Source of the DNA: Sycon ciliatum
Lineage: Eukaryota > Porifera > Calcarea > Leucosolenida > Sycettidae
DNA: 64,000 nt
Direction of reading: 5' to 3'
Assembly: GCF_964019385.1 (NCBI RefSeq)
Contig: NC_088645.1
Coordinates: 31,226,017 to 31,290,016 of the forward strand
Within the stretch, counting starts at the first letter, position 1. Every line of letters starts with the position of its first letter. Both the position numbers and the translations under genes were made by a program. This document shows, piece after piece, positions 45,725-60,276 of the stretch. The notes under the pieces are model-generated. The model was not told the origin of the DNA and searched no databases. It was given only the letters and a program-made list of their open reading frames with translations.

Positions 45725-45868
45725 AACAACACCCCTGCCCGTACACTTAAGTAGTCATTAACCCCTAGGCCCTGCCCACCCAATTCTTCCTCACTCTTTC
45801 TCCTTTCTTACACTATTATCTCTTATTGGCCACTGGCTATCGTGAGAATAAAGATTTGAAACAACAGG
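45725..45868 (+). repeat. Dispersed retroposon 3' tail 'C', copy 3
   Basis: Near-identical (a handful of differences) to 10733-10868, ending AATAAAGATTTGAAACAACA. Confidence 0.75.
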
Positions 45869-46320
45869 AACAATCATGCATGAAGCATGGGCCATGCCAG
45901 CCTAGAAATGGGAGACAATGACAGGAAGACAGAAGAGCCTCTTCTGAAGAGAGATATCGAAGCAATGCACGCCCACCTATACATAAATGCATATACATGT
46001 ACACACATACCCACTCACACAATGACACCCACACACACACACCTTGGACCTTGGACGCCCATCGCTAGTGCGATGATAGCGTGCGAGCTGAGCCATATGG
46101 GGAGTGACGTTTCAAGTCACTCGCCCGGCGAAATGTCCGTCCCCACATGCGCTGAAACTCTTCACTGGCTCTAACGGAGGAGGGCCAGGAGGACAAGACA
46201 ACTTCCTCCACTCTCCCCTGTCTTGCGCCACATCTTACCGGTCCATTTCCAGGATCCCCGCCAGGGCCTGGTCAGATCTAGAGACACCACGCCATGTCTT
46301 CCTGGGGCCATGACTAAGGC

Positions 46321-47350
<1,030 letters not shown>

Positions 47351-47403
47351 GTAGCTGGGTTGCCACAAGGGCCACACCACTCCGAAAGGAGCCAGAGTCA
47401 CTG

Positions 47404-47640
47404 TCAGGAGCAGAAACGGAGATGACGACTCAGATCACTCTGTCGACGGAACTGACGGTTGCAGCGGGAACAGCGAACACCATACGACGCTCTATCAGAC
47501 TTGGTTGCTCGATGGCCACGGTCGCACTTGTGACGTCTGAAACCAGGCACTAACTTGAATTGCCGATTGCATGTCACACACAAAAGAGAAGCTGGGACGT
47601 TGAGCGGAATAGGTGATGCCGGCGACGCTGCAGCAGCAGG
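47404..47640 (-). pseudogene. LINE C-terminal zinc-finger segment
   Basis: Encodes LLCVTCNRQFKLVPGFRRHK, GHRATKSDRASYGVRCSRC and NRQFRRQSDLSRHLRFC, then a stop at 47404. Here the last finger (C-X2-C-X12-H-X3-C) is intact, unlike the copy at 23980-24489. This is the 3' segment of the inverted LINE copy, followed by the trinucleotide tail. Confidence 0.75.
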
Positions 47641-48275
47641 AGACGCTTCGCGGCGTTTGTCACTCGCCTCGCGTGCCTTTGGATCGCTCCAGGATGTATT
47701 TGCTAATAGTGATCTTTCACTCAATGTGAAGCGCCGATTGTATAACGCCTGTGTGATGACAGTGCTACTGTATGCTTCGGAGTGCTGGTGCCCTTTGCAG
47801 GGTGACCTCCGGCGCCTGGATAGCTTCCACCACCAATGCATCCGAAGCATCTTGTGTGTTTCGCGAACACAACAGTGGGAGGAACGCATCAACAATGAGC
47901 AGCTCCAAGAGATGTAGGGTGATCCATCGCTATTGTCCTCCCGGCTTCGGAAGCGGAGGCTTGAATGGCTTGGCCATGTGGCCCGCATGTCGGATGTTCG
48001 TGTGCCCAAGCAGCTGTTGTTTGGCTTTCTACCATCGCCTCGGCCTGCGTGTGGTCCCCGTCGTCGCTGGAGGGATGTGATTTTGGCTGATCTTCGGCAC
48101 ATCGGCATTGAACATCTGGGTTGGTATGGGATTGCTCAGGATCGGTCTGCCTGGCGGGTGTCTGCCGTTGGGCCGAGCCTCGGCGGTCCTTCCCATGACC
48201 AATCTCAACGGGTGGACTGTCTTATCTGCCACCGTTCGTTTCGTGGACAGGTGACGAAGCAAGACACAAGTGTAG
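47640..48275 (+). pseudogene. LINE RT C-terminal segment, inverted, one in-frame stop
   Basis: Reads DLSLNVKRRLYNACVMTVLL, SFHHQCIRSILCVSRTQQWE, then TAG at 47915-47917, and continues in the same frame with LRKRRLEWLGHVARMSDVRV, CGPRRRWRDVILADLRHIGI, WYGIAQDRSAWR and the first finger CLICHRSF. It runs into CA repeats at 48276. Confidence 0.78.
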
Positions 48276-48385
48276 AGTACACACACACACACGCACACCT
48301 ACATACCCACACGCATACACCCTCCCCCAACCACACACCCACACACACACATACACAAACGCACCTTCCTTCCTTCCTTCCTTCG
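48276..48385. repeat. CA-rich tract and (CTTC)n
   Basis: CA repeats to about 48362, then CTTCCTTCCTTCC at 48365-48385. On the minus strand the GGAA run is the tail of the LINE fragment at 48386-48838. Confidence 0.88.
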
Positions 48386-48838
48386 CCCACTGCCACGATT
48401 GGCTATGTGTCCCCAAACGGGGCGACTTGAAGGAGTGCTGTCTCCGGGACGCGGCATGAGGCCCTGCGAGTCCGGCGGGACGTGAACGGCTGTTTCACTG
48501 TTTGTTTTTTGCTTTTGCGGAGCGACGGGAGGTGCAACTATGTCTAGCAATGTCTTGAGGACGGCTGAAACGGCGTGTGCAGACCATACACAGGAGTGGT
48601 TTCACGGCAGGTTGTACACGAGAGCATACCACACTGTAGACTCCATCCTGACACCTGGTTCTCCACTCAGACCTATCATCTGCTGTTTCAAGCCACTCAT
48701 TCATGCCAATGGACACCGCCGTCAGGTCATGTTTGATTGGGTCTTTCCACCTCTTCCGGGGGCCATGTGGAGGTCGTTTAGACGGCAAGGCACCAAAGAG
48801 CAATTGGCGGGGAATACGGTCATCCATGCGAGCCAGGT
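48386..48838 (-). pseudogene. LINE 3' fragment, third CA-flanked copy
   Basis: The 5'-truncated minus-strand frame starts at the TG/CA repeat with [20 protein letters not shown], then HGPRKRWKDPIKHDL, EWLETADDRSEWR and a final finger LLCMVCTRRFSRPQDIARHS, with a stop at 48495. The 3' untranslated part (48494-48386) ends in (GGAA)n and then TG repeats. CA/TG repeats flank both sides. It is divergent from the 47404-48275 copy but has the same domain order. Confidence 0.78.
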
Positions 48839-48974
48839 ACACACACGCACATACACACACACACACACATACACATACATACCCATACACATACACGCAC
48901 TCCCTCCCCAACCCACACACCCACATGCGCACACACACGCACACACACACACGTGCACACGCACACGCACACAC

Positions 48975-49026
<52 letters not shown>

Positions 49027-49312
49027 ACTCACAAGCACGCACGCACGCACGCACCCACACCACACAAACCACCCACACACACACAAACACACACACACAC
49101 GCTCACACGCACACACGCATGCATGCACGCACCCACACCACACACACCACACACACCACACATGCACCACACGCAACACACACACACCACACACACTACA
49201 CACACCACCCACACCACACACACCACACACACCACACACACCACCCACACCACCTACCACACCACACACGCAACACACGCCACCCACGCCACACACACCA
49301 CGCACATCACAC
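48839..49312. repeat. CA-rich tract grading into CACC repeats
   Basis: CA microsatellite (48839-49080), then CACACC-type units. Interrupted at 49313 by a hAT-like element and continued at 51189. Confidence 0.92.
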
Positions 49313-51188
49313 CAGGGGCGTAGGAGGGGTTTTGGAAGTGGTACAACCGAATTTCGGCGCGGCCGAAGGCCGTTTTGTAATGGGGTCCGGGGCACGTCCC
49401 CTCGGGAAAATTTTGTAAAAAAGACACAAAATTCTGCGTTCTGGGAGTGTTCAGTGTGCAGTCGAGTCGAGTACACTAGGGCATAGTATAGTGTAGAGTA
49501 CTAAGTATGACTCCAGATGCATGGCAGATCTACGAGTATGACTGCAGATGCATGGCAGATCTACAAGTATGCCTGCAGATGCATGGCAGATCTACAAGTA
49601 TGACTGCAGATGCATGGCAGATCTACAAGTATGACTGCAGATGCATGGCAGATCTACAAGTATGACTGCAGATGCATGGCAGATCTACAAGTATGCCTGC
49701 AGATGCATGGCAGATCTACAAGTATGACTGCAGATGCATGGCAGATCTACAAGTATGACTGCAGATGCATGGCAGATCTACAAGTATGACTGCAGATGCA
49801 TGGCAGATCTACAAGTATGACTGCAGATGCATGGCAGATCTACGAGTATGACTGCAGATGCATGGCAGATCTACGAGTATTACTGCAGATGCATGGTAGA
49901 TCTACAAGTATGACTGCAGATGCATGGCAGATCTACGAGTATTACTGCAGATGCATGGTAGATCTACGAGTATGACTGCAGATGCATGGCAGATCTACGA
50001 GTATGACTGCAGATGCATGGCAGATCTACAAGTATGCCTGCAGATGCATGGCAGATCTACAAGTATGACTGCAGATGCATGGCAGATCTACAAGTATGAC
50101 TGCAGATGCATGGCAGATCTACGAGTATGACTGCAGATGCATGGCAGATCTACGAGTATGACTGCAGATGCATGGCAGGTCTACGAGTATGACTGCAGAT
50201 GCATGGCAGATCTACGAGTACAACTGCAGATGCATGGTAGATCTACAAGTATGACTGCAGATGCATGGCAGATCTACGAGTATGACTGCAGATGCATGGC
50301 AGATCTACAAGTATGACTGCAGATGCATGGCAGATCTACGAGTATGACTGCAGATGCATGGCAGATCTACAAGTATGACTGCAGATGCATGGCATATCTA
50401 CAAGTATGACTGCAGATGCATGGCAGATCTACAAGTATGACTGCAGATGCATGGCAGATCTACAAGTATGACTGCAGATGCATGGCAGATCTACAAGTAT
50501 GACTGCAGATGCATGGCAGATCTACAAGTATGACTGCAGATGCATGGCAGATGTACAAGTATGCCTGCAGATGCATGGCAGATCTACAAGTATGACTGCA
50601 GATGCATGGCAGATCTACAAGTATGACTGCAGATGCATGGCAGATCTACGAGTATGACTGCAGATGCATGGCAGATCTACGAGTATGACTGCAGATGCAT
50701 GGCAGGTCTACGAGTATGACTGCAGATGCATGGCAGATCTACGAGTACAACTGCAGATGCATGGTAGATCTACAAGTATGCCTGCAGATGCATGGCAGAT
50801 CTACGAGTATGACTGCAGATGCATGGCAGATCTACAAGTATGACTGCAGATGCATGGCAGATCTACGAGTATGACTGCAGATGCATGGCAGATCTACAAG
50901 TATGACTGCAGTTGATTGGCAGATCTACAAGTATGACTGCAGATGCATGGCAGATCTACGAGTATGACTGCAGATGCATGGCAGATCTACAAGTATGCCT
51001 GCAGTTGATTGGTATATCTACGAGTAGGTCTACAGTCTACAGTAGAAAAAGGTCTGATTCGCATATGCAACCATGTAACCATGGATACTGATCTTTTTAT
51101 TACGGTTTTGCACGTTCCGGGCGGACCACCCTTTTCGAAAAGTGGTACGGCCATGGTCGTACCAGTCGTAGCGGGTGCTACGCCCCTG
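49313..51188. mobile_element. hAT-like non-autonomous element carrying a 31-bp minisatellite
   Basis: The ends CAGGGGCGTAG (49313) and CTACGCCCCTG (51178-51188) are inverted. Further inward, GGAAGTGGTAC is mirrored by GTACCACTTTTC-type sequence on the opposite strand, though imperfectly. CAGGGGCGTAG ends are common in hAT elements. The flanking 8-mers (CATCACAC, CACCCACA) are only partly alike and lie in CA-rich DNA, so the duplication is not proved. Most of the interior is the 31-bp array. No transposase. Confidence 0.65.
49505..51030. repeat. 31-bp minisatellite, about 49 copies
   Basis: The unit contains TATGACTGCAG, ATGCAT, GGC, AGATCT and ACAAG in that order: three palindromic hexamers (CTGCAG, ATGCAT, AGATCT) in 21 bp. 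Variants (C/A, T/C) are shared between distant units: the rare TACAACTGCAG variant occurs at 50219 and 50746, exactly 17 units apart, and its neighbours match too, indicating a 527-bp segmental duplication within the array. Confidence 0.96.
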
Positions 51189-51740
51189 CACCCACACCAC
51201 ACCCACCACCCACACCACACACACCGCAAGCACAACACACACAAAACACAACACACACACCACCCACACCACCCACACTACACACACGACCCACACCACA
51301 CACCACGCACACCACACACACCACCCACACCACACACACCACACACACACCGCCCACACCACACACACCACACACATGCCACACACACCCCACACACCCC
51401 ACACACCCCACACATGCCACACACACCGCCTACACCACACACCACACACACCACCGACACCACACACACCACCGACACCACAAACACCACGCACACCATC
51501 CACACTACACACACCACACACACCACACACGAAACACACACACACACACCTCACACACCACACACACCACCCACACCACACACACCACACACACACACCA
51601 CACACGCCACACACACACCATACACACCACACACACACACCACCCACACCACACACGAAACACACACACACACGAAACACACACCACACACACCTCACAC
51701 ACCACACACACCAGACACACCACAAACACCACACACACCA
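51189..51740. repeat. CA/CACC-rich array
   Basis: Units such as CACACACCAC with rarer GAAACAC and CCGCC variants. Continuation of the tract at 48839-49312, ending at DIRS-like copy 1. Confidence 0.92.
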
Positions 51741-52336
51741 TTAACTACAACACACAGCAGCTTGCGGTTAGGAGGGTGCTGGCCAGCGAAGTGAGAGGCT
51801 ACAGAGAGAGCAGGATCTTGGCGGAGCCAAGAGGATAGTCACGTCCAAGGGACGAAGACCGAGAGCCCTGAGTAGCCGGAAATGAGCATGGCCCATTGTG
51901 GCCAGCAAGCCTCGTACCGAAGCAGCCGTGAGCGGGGTTAAAGACATAGACACTGCCGGAGCAGGAGAGAGAGAGAGAGAGGTCAGAGAGAGGTCACTGC
52001 CGGCGCAGGAGGGATCCCTGCCAGAGCAGGATCTTGGCGGGAAACCACCAGCCACGGTGGGCCACCGGGTAGTTGAGATGGTGTTGGAGCTGAACGTGTC
52101 CGAGAACGTCTTGGAAATGCCGGTGGCAATTGTGCACGTTGCCCCGCTGTAGCCACTGTCACATTAGCAGCCTTGCTCGCATTCGGCCTTCGACTGCTTG
52201 AGTTTGGCAATGATTTATGTGTCATTGATATGGAGACGAGGCAAGGAAATAGAAAGGCAGATAGACACAGAAGCAGACAGAAAAGCAGACAAACAGGCAC
52301 AAAACAGACAGACAGACAAACACACAAACAGACAGA

Positions 52337-53110
52337 GGATTCAGGGTCAGCCGGTAGACACTGCCGAAGCAGAATGTTGGCGGAGCCAAGTATCTACAAG
52401 AGTCTGCATCCGAGGGACGGCGACCGAGGGCCCTGAGTAAAGAGAGGGGTCACTGCCGGTGCAGGATCTTGGCAGGGCCAAGAGAGAGGTCAGACAAGAG
52501 TAATACGTAGCCACTGCCGGAGCAGAATGTTGGCGGAGCCAAGTGTCTACGAGAGAGGATTCAGGGTCGGCCGGGTAGACACTGCCGAAGCAGAATGTTG
52601 GCGGAGCCAAGTATCTACAAGAGTCTGCGTCCGAGGGACGGCGACCGAGGGCCCTGAGTAAAGAGAGGGGTCACTGCCGGAGCAGGATCTTGGCAGGGCC
52701 AAGGGAGAGGTCCGACAAGAGTAATACGTAGACACTGCCGGAGCAGAATGTTGGCGGAGCCAAGTATCTACGAGAGAGGATTCAGGGTCGGCCGGGTAGA
52801 CACTGCCGAAGCAGAATGTTGGCGGAGCCAAGTATCCACAAGAGTCTGCGTCCGAGGGACGGCGACCAAGGGCCCTGTGTAAAGAGAGGGGTCACTGCCG
52901 GAGCAGGATCTTGGCAGGGCCAAGAGAGAGGTCAGACAAGAGATATACGTAGACACTGCCGGAGCAGAATGTTGGCGGAGCCAATTATCTACGAGAGAGG
53001 ATTCAGGGTCGGCCGGGTAGACACTGCCGAAGCAGAATGTTGGAGGAGCCAAGTATCTACAAGAGTCTGCGTCCGAGGGACGGCGACCGAGGGCCCTGAG
53101 TAAAGAGAGG
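52337..53110. repeat. 221-bp tandem repeat, about 3.5 copies
   Basis: The marker GATTCAGGGTCGGCCGGGTA (with one variant) recurs at about 52337, 52558, 52779 and 53000. Each unit has several CTTGGCGGAGCCAAG-like mini-hairpins. The same repeat occurs in copy 3 (about 62014-62511). Confidence 0.93.
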
Positions 53111-54322
53111 GATCACTGCCGGAGCAGGATCTTGGCAGGGCCAAGAGAGAGGTCAGAGAGGGGTCACTGCCGGAGCAGGATCTTGGCGGAGCCAAGGGAG
53201 GAGACAGAGAGGGGGCACTGCATAGAGAGATCTTGGCGCAGCCCCCCTCTCCTGGCGGAGCCAAGAGAGGGACGAGGACAAAAAGCCCCCTGGGTAGCTA
53301 GGCATTAAATGTTTGTGCATTGAGACAGCATGTGGTAAAGAGGATACCGACAAGAGTTCAAGCAACACGGATGAGAACCAGTAAGACAGTTACCTTGATG
53401 ATCACCTTGGCGGTGTCCCTCATTCCATGCCGGATAAATGCTCGTGCAGCAAAGGGAGCTTGCCCAAATAGAAGGACGAACTTTGCTGCGGTGATTGGCT
53501 AGACCATGGTGTCAGGTCGCTCCGCAGCTGTGGGAGCAAAGGTTCTGGAGTCATCCAACTTGGTCCGGGCAGAGCATCGATGGTATTGGAGGTGACTGGC
53601 AGGGGTGATGCTCAAAACAGTAAGTAGTACTGGACACAAGTAGAGGGTGCAGATGAGTGCCATGACCGGCTTGTGCCAACCTTCAATACGTTGACAGAGT
53701 CTGGTGCCACCGGCTGAGGGTCGTCCTTGACCGAGGTTGAGAGGTGCAGCATTCTGTGAGATGAACTCAGATGTGGCCTTGACAAGGTCAGACAGGCAGG
53801 GCATAATAACGTACGGGTGGGTAGCGAATGTGAGTTGGCCTAGAAGGCAGGCGAGTTCGTGCTGGAGGACGCAACGCCTGTCAGTGTGGCAGAGACTAAA
53901 TGACGTCGGGGCAGAGACTAAATGACGTCGGGCCAGAGAGGTTGAGGTTAAACTGGAAAACTACATAAATGGTTGGACAAGAGTGGCCCAAGCAAATCTG
54001 CTGTTGGACTGAACACTTGAATACGTGCAACACGTCAATTGCTGGTTATACACACTGGTTGGGATGGCAGTGTGAACTGCAACAGTGCTAACCCCCATAC
54101 TAACTAGAGGAGACTGCAACAGCATGACCATAGGCCAGCCTGTGAGTACGTGGGTGGTGCACCTCGAAAGTGACAGGCAGTAGCACCAAATTGATTGATG
54201 CACTATGGATGTGTGTGTGTGTGTGTGTGGGAGTTCCTTACCCCACCAATGACAAGTAGACCAAGTAATAGTAGTACTTGATGGATTGATGACAGGAGCT
54301 GAAGAGGTGAGATTCGGGGCTA
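53111..54322. other. No recognisable gene
   Basis: This is where the rest of RT and a recombinase would lie if copy 1 were complete. Minus-strand frames (for example 53804-53499) show no motif I know. A short TG run is at 54211-54228. Confidence 0.45.
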
Positions 54323-54500
54323 CTACAGTCTAACGACAGAGAAACCGTAAGCAAGGCCGTTGCATACATAATTGACGAATTGCTGATCAGGATGTAAAGC
54401 AAGCATGGACGCAAAACGGGAAACGTGCAGAGGCGTATGAACAGAATGTACAGTATTATGCAGTGTGCGGTGGATGGTGGCCTTAGTGTCGCTCTGGACA
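54323..54500 (-). pseudogene. Start of a DIRS-like reverse transcriptase frame, truncated
   Basis: Minus-strand frame overlapping the end of the gag-like gene (open from 54766). The recognisable part is TPLHVSRFASMLALHPDQQF and then VNYVCNGLAYGF, the segment that begins DIRS-type RT proteins. A TAG ends the frame at 54323 before any catalytic RT motif. Overlapping gag and pol frames are normal in DIRS-like elements. Confidence 0.6.
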
Positions 54501-54527
54501 CTGAAGGCTGGCATGATGTTGGCAGCC

Positions 54528-55634
54528 CTATTGCTTGGGTTTACCACCCGCCCCCGAGCTGGTGGTGTTACCCTTACAGTGGGAAGCTGGGTGGCGACCC
54601 CGGCAGATTTGGCAGATGTGGGACCTGGAGCAAGGGTCGAAGCACCGACCCACATTGAAATTGCGGCAGACCGACTGTCCTGGGGAGGCTGAGCCCTTGA
54701 AGTTACTAGCGAAGCCAGAAAACTGTTGGTAGGACTGTTGGTAGGGACGAAAAGGACAGCGTCCATTAGCAGAAGGCGGATGTGCAGCGCCGCATGCCAT
54801 GCAGGCAGACCGAGCGCGTCCTGTTGTCGCCAGCTGCCACAGGTTTGGGTCGATAATGTCCCACTTCAGCGACGAGTCGGCAGCAGCCTTGATGCGGAAC
54901 TTCCTGTCATACTCCAACCACCCTTCAGGCGTGAATCTGCGATTAGCCTCTAGGATGAGGCCCTGGTAACACAGCAACTCCGCTGACCTGTGCGGGGCCA
55001 CGTCGACAATAACCTGGCTCATGATCGTGTAGGCTTCCACCCACGTCGCAAGGTCGTGAACGTGCCTGCTCTTGACGCGGGCAGCGCCGTCCTCGACCAC
55101 CCGCAACGGGCCCCCATCCGACGACTCAAAACGGAGCACGTTCTGTGTGCGGGCGTGCGGCACAGAGCAAGACACAGAGGGCAAGAGCTCACTCAATTCC
55201 ACGAGCTCACCCATCAAAATCCGCTCGCGATGTTTAGCTCCCAGGTGGGCGGCAAACGACTTGCTGCTACCTGAGCTGGCTGGGAGAGGAGTCGAGTTCG
55301 TATGACTATGAGGCAGAGAATCGGGAACCATGGCCGCCAGAAGTGTTGGCAAAGTCTCCGACACCACCGATATTATGGTGGAGCGGATTGTGTCGGGAGT
55401 TATCGCCGACGTCGGAGGCACAGACGGCGCCAACGGCTCGCGTTCTCTGTTGCCTGCTCCGCTCGCCGTGCTCGCTGCAGACTCGCAGGGATCAGCGTGA
55501 TGAACTTGGGCCTGAATCAGGCGATCAACGAGGGCAGCCTTCCGGCCCGAAGTATCCAAACCCAACAGCGAGAGTTTGCTGCAGAGACGCGGAACAGTCA
55601 TGGCGCGGATTTCATCGTCAGTATAGGCAGCCAT
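54528..55634 (-). CDS. Gag-like protein of a DIRS-like retroelement, with SAP domain
   Basis: 368 codons, ATG at 55634-55632, stop at 54528. Residues about 11-42 (MTVPRLCSKLSLLGLDTSGR and onward) look like a SAP DNA-binding motif. Residues 232-269 carry RRFTPEGWLEYDRKFR and WDIIDPNLW, a conserved block in DIRS-type gag proteins. The C-terminus has a Cys-rich array: CMACGAAHP (278-285), a C-X7-C-X3-C-X3-H segment (C323, C331, C335, H339) and a C-X2-C-X3-H-X4-C knuckle (C341, C344, H348, C353), probably nucleic-acid binding. The frame is intact although the element lacks most of pol, so it could only move with help from another copy. Family assignment from memory of related proteins. Confidence 0.78.
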   Translation of the reverse strand: MAAYTDDEIRAMTVPRLCSKLSLLGLDTSGRKAALVDRLIQAQVHHADPCESAASTASGAGNREREPLAPSVPPTSAITPDTIRSTIISVVSETLPTLLAAMVPDSLPHSHTNSTPLPASSGSSKSFAAHLGAKHRERILMGELVELSELLPSVSCSVPHARTQNVLRFESSDGGPLRVVEDGAARVKSRHVHDLATWVEAYTIMSQVIVDVAPHRSAELLCYQGLILEANRRFTPEGWLEYDRKFRIKAAADSSLKWDIIDPNLWQLATTGRARSACMACGAAHPPSANGRCPFRPYQQSYQQFSGFASNFKGSASPGQSVCRNFNVGRCFDPCSRSHICQICRGRHPASHCKGNTTSSGAGGKPKQ

Positions 55635-56267
55635 GGCGTCGCGAAGACAAGGCGGCGAGGAGCGAATAAACTCACAAACTGTGAAACACTACGAGCGAGC
55701 AAGAAACTCACGAACTCTAAAGCACTACGAGCAAGCAAGAAACTCACAAACGAGTCAAAGCTCACTGAAACACAATGAACTGACAAGAGTGATCCGCACA
55801 CAGAACGAATCGAAATATATAATACTACGAGCAAGGAAGAATGATCATCGCACAGAACGGATCGAAAATATATAGCAGAGCAAACTCTAGCAAGACATGC
55901 AACGATGCATGCCACCCACGTTGAGTTACAAGCAAGCGCCATCATAACACCGCCAAACCCACCCACGTTAAGCTACGAGCTAGCATCATCAGAACGCCGC
56001 CACACGCCTTCCACATCGGAGGCGAGCGACACGCATGAATGCCAAACTTTAGTATGACACGTTGAGTGCCTACGACGCATGCCGCCTACGTTGAGCGTCG
56101 CGCATGAATGAATGTCGCGTTGAGTGTCACGTTGTATGACACATAGAATGCCACGATGCATAGAGTACCATGTGAGCACGTACAGCGCACGTTCATAGCA
56201 GCATAGTTTGAGTGGTGGCACGAAGCAGCCGCGTGCACCCATTAATCTGCATTATTACTATAATGCT

Positions 56268-56653
56268 ACACACACACACACCACACACACACCACACACA
56301 CCACACACACCACACACACCACACACGAAACACACACCACACACGCCACACACCACACACACCACACACACCACGCACACCATCCACACTACACACACCA
56401 CACATACCACAGATGCACACACACGCACCCACGCACGCGGAAACACACGCCCGCACGCCCCCCCCCCCCCCCCCACATATACACACAGTCACATACACAG
56501 ACACACAGACTCACATAAAGACATACATACACACACACCACACACACCACACACACCACACACCACACACACCACACACACCACACACACCACACACACC
56601 ACACACACCACACACCACACACACCACACACACCACACACACCACACACACCA

Positions 56654-56691
<38 letters not shown>

Positions 56692-56725
56692 CCCACACCA
56701 CACACCACACACACCACACACACCA

Positions 56726-56756
<31 letters not shown>

Positions 56757-56976
56757 CGACCCACACCACACACCACACACACCACACACACCACACACAC
56801 CACACACCACACACACCACACACACCACACACACCACACACACCACACACACCACACACACCACACACCACACACACCACACACCACACACACCACACAC
56901 ACCACACACACCACACACACCACACACACCACACACACCACACACACCACACACACCACACACACCACACACACCA

Positions 56977-57007
<31 letters not shown>

Positions 57008-57422
57008 CACGACCCACACCACACACCACACACACCACACACACCACACACACCACACACACACACACACACGACCCACACCACACACCACACACACCAC
57101 ACACCACACACACCACACACACCACACACACCACACACCACACACACCACACACACCACACACACCACACACACCACACACACCACACACACCACACACA
57201 CCACACACCACACACACCACACACACCACACACCACACACACCACACACACCACACACACCACACACACCACACACACCACACACACCACACACACCACA
57301 CACACCACACACACCACACACACCACACACACCACACACACCACACACACCACACACACCACACACACCACACACCACACACACCACACACACCACACAC
57401 ACCACACACACCACACACACCA

Positions 57423-57468
<46 letters not shown>

Positions 57469-57502
57469 CCCACACCACACACCACACACACCACACACAC
57501 CA

Positions 57503-57533
<31 letters not shown>

Positions 57534-57775
57534 CACGACCCACACCACACACCACACACACCACACACACCACACACCACACACACCACACACACCACAC
57601 ACACCACACACACCACACACCACACACACCACACACACCACACACCACACACACACCACACACACCACACACACCACACACACCACACACACCACACACA
57701 CCACACACACCACACACACCACACACACCACACACACCACACACACCACACACACCACACACACCACACACACCA

Positions 57776-57817
<42 letters not shown>

Positions 57818-58247
57818 CCCACACCACACACCACACACACCACACACACCACACACACCACACACACCACACACACACACACACACGACCCACACCACAC
57901 ACCACACACACCACACACACCACACACACCACACACACCACACACCACACACACCACACACACCACACACACCACACACACCACACACACCACATACACC
58001 ACACACACCACACACCACACACACCACACACACCACACACCACACACACCACACACACCACACACACCACACACACCACACACACCACACACACCACACA
58101 CACCACACACACCACACACACCACACACACCACACACACCACACACACCACACACACCACACACACCACACACACCACACACACCACACACACCACACAC
58201 CACACACACCACACACACCACACACACCACACACACCACACACACCA

Positions 58248-58293
<46 letters not shown>

Positions 58294-58336
58294 CCCACAC
58301 CACACACCACACACACCACACACACCACACACACCA

Positions 58337-58378
<42 letters not shown>

Positions 58379-58633
58379 CCCACACCACACACCACACACA
58401 CCACACACCACACACACCACACACACCACACACACCACACACACCACACACACCACACACCACACACACCACACACACCACACACCACACACACACCACA
58501 CACACCACACACACCACACACACCACACACACCACACACACCACACACACCACACACACCACACACACCACACACACCACACACACCACACACACCACAC
58601 ACACCACACACACCACACACACCACACACACCA

Positions 58634-58671
<38 letters not shown>

Positions 58672-58701
58672 CCCACACCACACACCACACACACCACACA
58701 C

Positions 58702-58732
<31 letters not shown>

Positions 58733-59107
58733 CACGACCCACACCACACACCACACACACCACACACACCACACACACCACACACACCACACACCACACA
58801 CACCACACACACCACACACACCACACACACCACACACACCACACACACCACATACACCACACACACCACACACCACACACACCACACACACCACACACCA
58901 CACACACCACACACACCACACACACCACACACACCACACACACCACACACACCACACACACCACACACACCACACACACCACACACACCACACACACCAC
59001 ACACACCACACACACCACACACACCACACACACCACACACACCACACACACCACACACACCACACACACCACACACACCACACACACCACACACACCACA
59101 CACACCA

Positions 59108-59149
<42 letters not shown>

Positions 59150-59174
59150 CCCACACCACACACCACACACACCA

Positions 59175-59212
<38 letters not shown>

Positions 59213-59583
59213 CCCACACCACACACCACACACACCACACACACCACACACACCACACACACCACACACCACACACCACACACACCACACACACCACACA
59301 CACCACACACCACACACACCACACACACCACACACACCACACACACACACACACACACACGACCCACACCACACACCACACACACCACACACACCACACA
59401 CACCACACACACCACACACACCACACACACCACACACACCACACACACCACACACACCACACACACCACACACACCACACACACCACACACACCACACAC
59501 ACCACACACCACACACACCACACACACCACACACACCACACACACCACACACACCACACACACCACACACACCACACACACCA

Positions 59584-59629
<46 letters not shown>

Positions 59630-59663
59630 CCCACACCACACACCACACACACCACACACACCA

Positions 59664-59703
<40 letters not shown>

Positions 59704-59737
59704 CCCACACCACACACCACACACACCACACACACCA

Positions 59738-59768
<31 letters not shown>

Positions 59769-60069
59769 CGACCCACACCACACACCACACACACACCACA
59801 CACACCTCACACACCACAAACATCACACACACCACACACACCACACACACACCGCCCACACCACACACACCACACACATGCCACACACACACCACCCACA
59901 CCACACACACCGCCCACACCACACCCACCACACACAACACACACATCACACACACCACACACACCTCACACACCACACACCACACACACCACACACACCA
60001 CACACACCACACACACCACACACACACACACCACACACACCACACACACCACACACACCACACACACCA

Positions 60070-60107
<38 letters not shown>

Positions 60108-60236
60108 CCCACACCACACACCACACACACACCACACACACCACACACACCACACACACCACACACACCACCGACACCACACACCACACACACCACACAC
60201 ACCACACACACCACACACACACACACACACACACCA

Positions 60237-60276
<40 letters not shown>

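Larger units (their letters stand above)
47351..48275 (-). mobile_element. LINE copy with internal inversion (twin-priming structure)
   Basis: The 3' part lies on the minus strand (47351-47640) and the immediately preceding part of the same ORF lies on the plus strand (47640-48275). They meet head to head near 47640. The plus part ends at CLICHRSFRGQVTKQDTS and the minus part resumes further along the protein at LLCVTCNRQF, so only a short middle segment is missing. CA repeats flank both ends. This is the geometry produced by twin priming during LINE insertion. Confidence 0.72.
51741..56267 (-). mobile_element. DIRS-like retroelement, copy 1, internally deleted
   Basis: The element runs on the minus strand. 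Its 3' end is TTAACTACAACACACA at 51741 (plus view) and its 5' end is CTATAATGCT at 56267. It contains an intact gag-like gene (54528-55634), the first part of a reverse transcriptase frame (54323-54500), about 900 bp of unrecognised sequence, and a 221-bp tandem repeat block near its 3' end. Most of the RT and any recombinase are absent. ACA/CA repeats flank both ends, and no conventional target duplication is visible. The DIRS assignment rests on the gag and RT-start sequences; the end structure is inferred from comparing four copies. Confidence 0.65.

Noticed and set aside
49505-51030. CRISPR-like array of short regular repeats
   Set aside because: Head-to-tail 31-bp units with no unique spacers, in a eukaryotic context with no cas genes.
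52347-53264. Repeated 90-codon minus-strand frames (MAPPTFCFGSVYPADPESS)
   Set aside because: They are the 221-bp tandem repeat read in one frame; spaced exactly 221 bp, with no domain.
53499-53804. Recombinase or RNase H gene for the DIRS-like copy
   Set aside because: No tyrosine-recombinase R-H-R-Y pattern or RT/RNase H motif can be seen in this frame.
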